Origin: an uncultured Fretibacterium sp.
GTDB lineage: Bacteria > Synergistota > Synergistia > Synergistales > Aminobacteriaceae
NCBI GenBank assembly: GCA_937899395.1
Contig: CALBPU010000157.1
Span: forward strand, 1 to 5,960
Direction: 5' to 3'
DNA length: 5,960 nt
Shown here: piece by piece, positions 5,128 to 5,960 of the stretch
How positions within the stretch are numbered: position 1 is the first letter of the stretch
Layout of the letters: each line of letters starts with the position of its first letter
Translations under genes and position numbers: made by a program
Notes under the pieces: generated by a model
What the model saw: the letters and a program-made list of their open reading frames with translations, nothing else
Databases searched by the model: none
What the model was told of the DNA's origin: nothing

Positions 5128-5960
5128 TTAAAATTCCTCCTCCCCGTTATTTTCGGTATCCTCAAAGAAGTTAGATATTTTCGATTCTTCCTCATCTAAT
5201 TTCAATTCTTCGTCAACCTTTTCTAGGTCTTCCTCACTTGGTTCAGTTTCAAATAAATCCGAAGCCATTCCTGAAAAATCCTGTGATGTTTCATTATCGG
5301 TTTCAGGAGTTGATGTTTCGGAAGTTACAGTTGTTTCAACGTTTTGAACTTTTGCTTTAGCTTTGTTACGTGCTTTTCTTGCCGATGAAAAAACCTCCTG
5401 AGACCTCCCCATAAAAGCAGGTTTGTCATCATCTTCTATAGGAATATCACCGTGAGAGCCGTCGTCAAACAGAACATCAACATCAAGACAAAGCCCTTGA
5501 AGTTCCTTAACTAAAACTCTGAAACTTTCAGGCACTCCGGGTTTAACGAGGCTTTGACCTTTAACGATTCTCTCGTAAGTTTTATCACGGCCGCGAATAT
5601 CATCGGACTTAACCGTTAAAATTTCCTGTAAAACGTTCGCAGCTCCATAACCTTCAAGTGCCCAGACTTCCATTTCTCCGAATCTCTGACCGCCGAATTG
5701 AGCTTTACCGCCTAAAGGCTGCTGAGTTACAAGCGAATAAGGACCTGTAGATCTTGCGTGAATTTTATCATCTACAAGGTGAACCAATTTCAAGAAGTAT
5801 GTAATACCGACTGAAACAGGTCTGTCAAACGGTTCACCTGTACGTCCGTCGTACAAGGTAACTTTTCCGTCTTCACCTACCCAGTCACAACCGGATTCTT
5901 TTATACCTCTTAATAATTCATATTTTGTTGAAATTTCTGATTTATTTTCACCGTACATTT
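5128..5960 (-). CDS. rpoB: DNA-directed RNA polymerase subunit beta, C-terminal part (5' end outside window)
   Basis: The 276 residues readable from the internal Met codon at 5958 to the TAA at 5130-5128 are the C-terminal part of RNA polymerase beta, which with beta', two alpha and omega forms the transcribing core enzyme. The frame continues past the right edge, so that Met is internal and the real start, the rifampicin pocket and the beta active-site lysines are not in view. Conserved blocks (numbered from that Met) are VTLYDGRTGEPFDRP (33-47), HLVDDKIHARSTGPYSLVTQQ (60-80), the near-invariant GGKAQFGGQRFGEMEVWALE (83-102), LTVKSDDIRGR (114-124) and PESFRVLVKELQ (143-154). This end of beta forms the clamp base and switch 3 and packs on the beta' N-terminus. 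The usual protein ends shortly after VLVKELQ; here about 115 more residues follow, listed separately. It lies 2 bases upstream of rpoC in the same operon. The identification is certain. Confidence 0.98.
   Translation of the reverse strand, partial: MYGENKSEISTKYELLRGIKESGCDWVGEDGKVTLYDGRTGEPFDRPVSVGITYFLKLVHLVDDKIHARSTGPYSLVTQQPLGGKAQFGGQRFGEMEVWALEGYGAANVLQEILTVKSDDIRGRDKTYERIVKGQSLVKPGVPESFRVLVKELQGLCLDVDVLFDDGSHGDIPIEDDDKPAFMGRSQEVFSSARKARNKAKAKVQNVETTVTSETSTPETDNETSQDFSGMASDLFETEPSEEDLEKVDEELKLDEEESKISNFFEDTENNGEEEF
5131..5472 (-). other. Extra acidic C-terminal tail of RpoB
   Basis: Residues about 163-276 of the visible RpoB fragment extend beyond the point where E. coli beta ends (shortly after the PESF..L.KE block). 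The tail has three parts. First is a linker with an IEDDD acidic patch. Next is a short basic, Ala/Lys/Arg-rich stretch (SARKARNKAKAK, 192-203), followed by a Ser/Thr-rich segment (206-228). The last 41 residues are strongly acidic (19 Asp/Glu by my count) and end in GEEEF. No motif for a known fold is visible and it looks disordered. Firmicutes and some other phyla also carry variable tails here, so presence alone is not remarkable; its length and its basic-then-acidic order are what can be seen. Function is unknown. Confidence 0.8.
5134..5145 (-). promoter_or_regulatory. Shine-Dalgarno sequence for rpoC, inside the rpoB 3' end
   Basis: On the minus strand this reads GGGGAGGAGGAA and contains AGGAGG (5141-5136), a full match to the 16S anti-Shine-Dalgarno core. 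The same bases encode the last Gly-Glu-Glu-Glu of RpoB. AGGAGG lies 10 bases before the TTG at 5125, and the overlapping AGGAA lies 8 bases before it. This strong site is the main reason for choosing TTG, since no ATG or GTG lies near it. The overlap with rpoB and the 2-base gap suggest that ribosomes finishing rpoB help start rpoC. Confidence 0.85.

Overview
This window is a piece of the bacterial rpoB-rpoC operon, read entirely from the minus strand. It holds the 3' end of rpoB (RNA polymerase beta subunit, 5128-5960, the 5' part lying beyond the right edge) followed after a 2-base gap by almost all of rpoC (beta' subunit, 1-5125, the last few codons lying beyond the left edge). I followed the rpoC frame codon by codon from 5125 to the left edge: it is open for 1708 codons with no stop. 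Nothing else in the window is a convincing gene, and there are no RNA genes, mobile elements, CRISPR arrays, terminators or sizeable intergenic regions.

The genes are housekeeping genes, and all landmarks expected of a working polymerase are present: the NADFDGD Mg-binding loop, both zinc-binding sites, the clamp helices, the bridge helix and a trigger loop with its histidine. What is unusual is the accessory architecture. Beta' is more than 1708 residues long, against 1407 in E. coli, about 1200 in B. subtilis, 1524 in Thermus thermophilus and 1690 in Thermotoga maritima. The excess lies in two insertions. One of about 165 extra residues is near the N-terminus, where Thermus and Thermotoga also carry extra domains. 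The other, of about 360 residues, sits near the C-terminus between the conserved HIEVI and GITKAAL segments and includes a very acidic tract. Both insertions contain degenerate copies of one motif, which also resembles a native beta' segment just before the second zinc site. Beta itself ends in an extra tail of about 115 residues that is also acidic.

The organism is a bacterium of moderately low GC content. It lacks the proteobacterial trigger-loop insertion (SI3) and has a non-proteobacterial sequence after the trigger loop (DITQGLPRIEQLFE). The long beta' and style of the conserved blocks make me lean to Synergistota, with a Thermotogota-like relative as the alternative. This is an impression from sequence style, not a search result.

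The two genes are co-transcribed and probably translationally coupled: the rpoC Shine-Dalgarno sequence is built from the last codons of rpoB, and rpoC appears to start at TTG. I see no new biological system here. The items worth attention are the lineage-specific insertions and acidic extensions on the polymerase.
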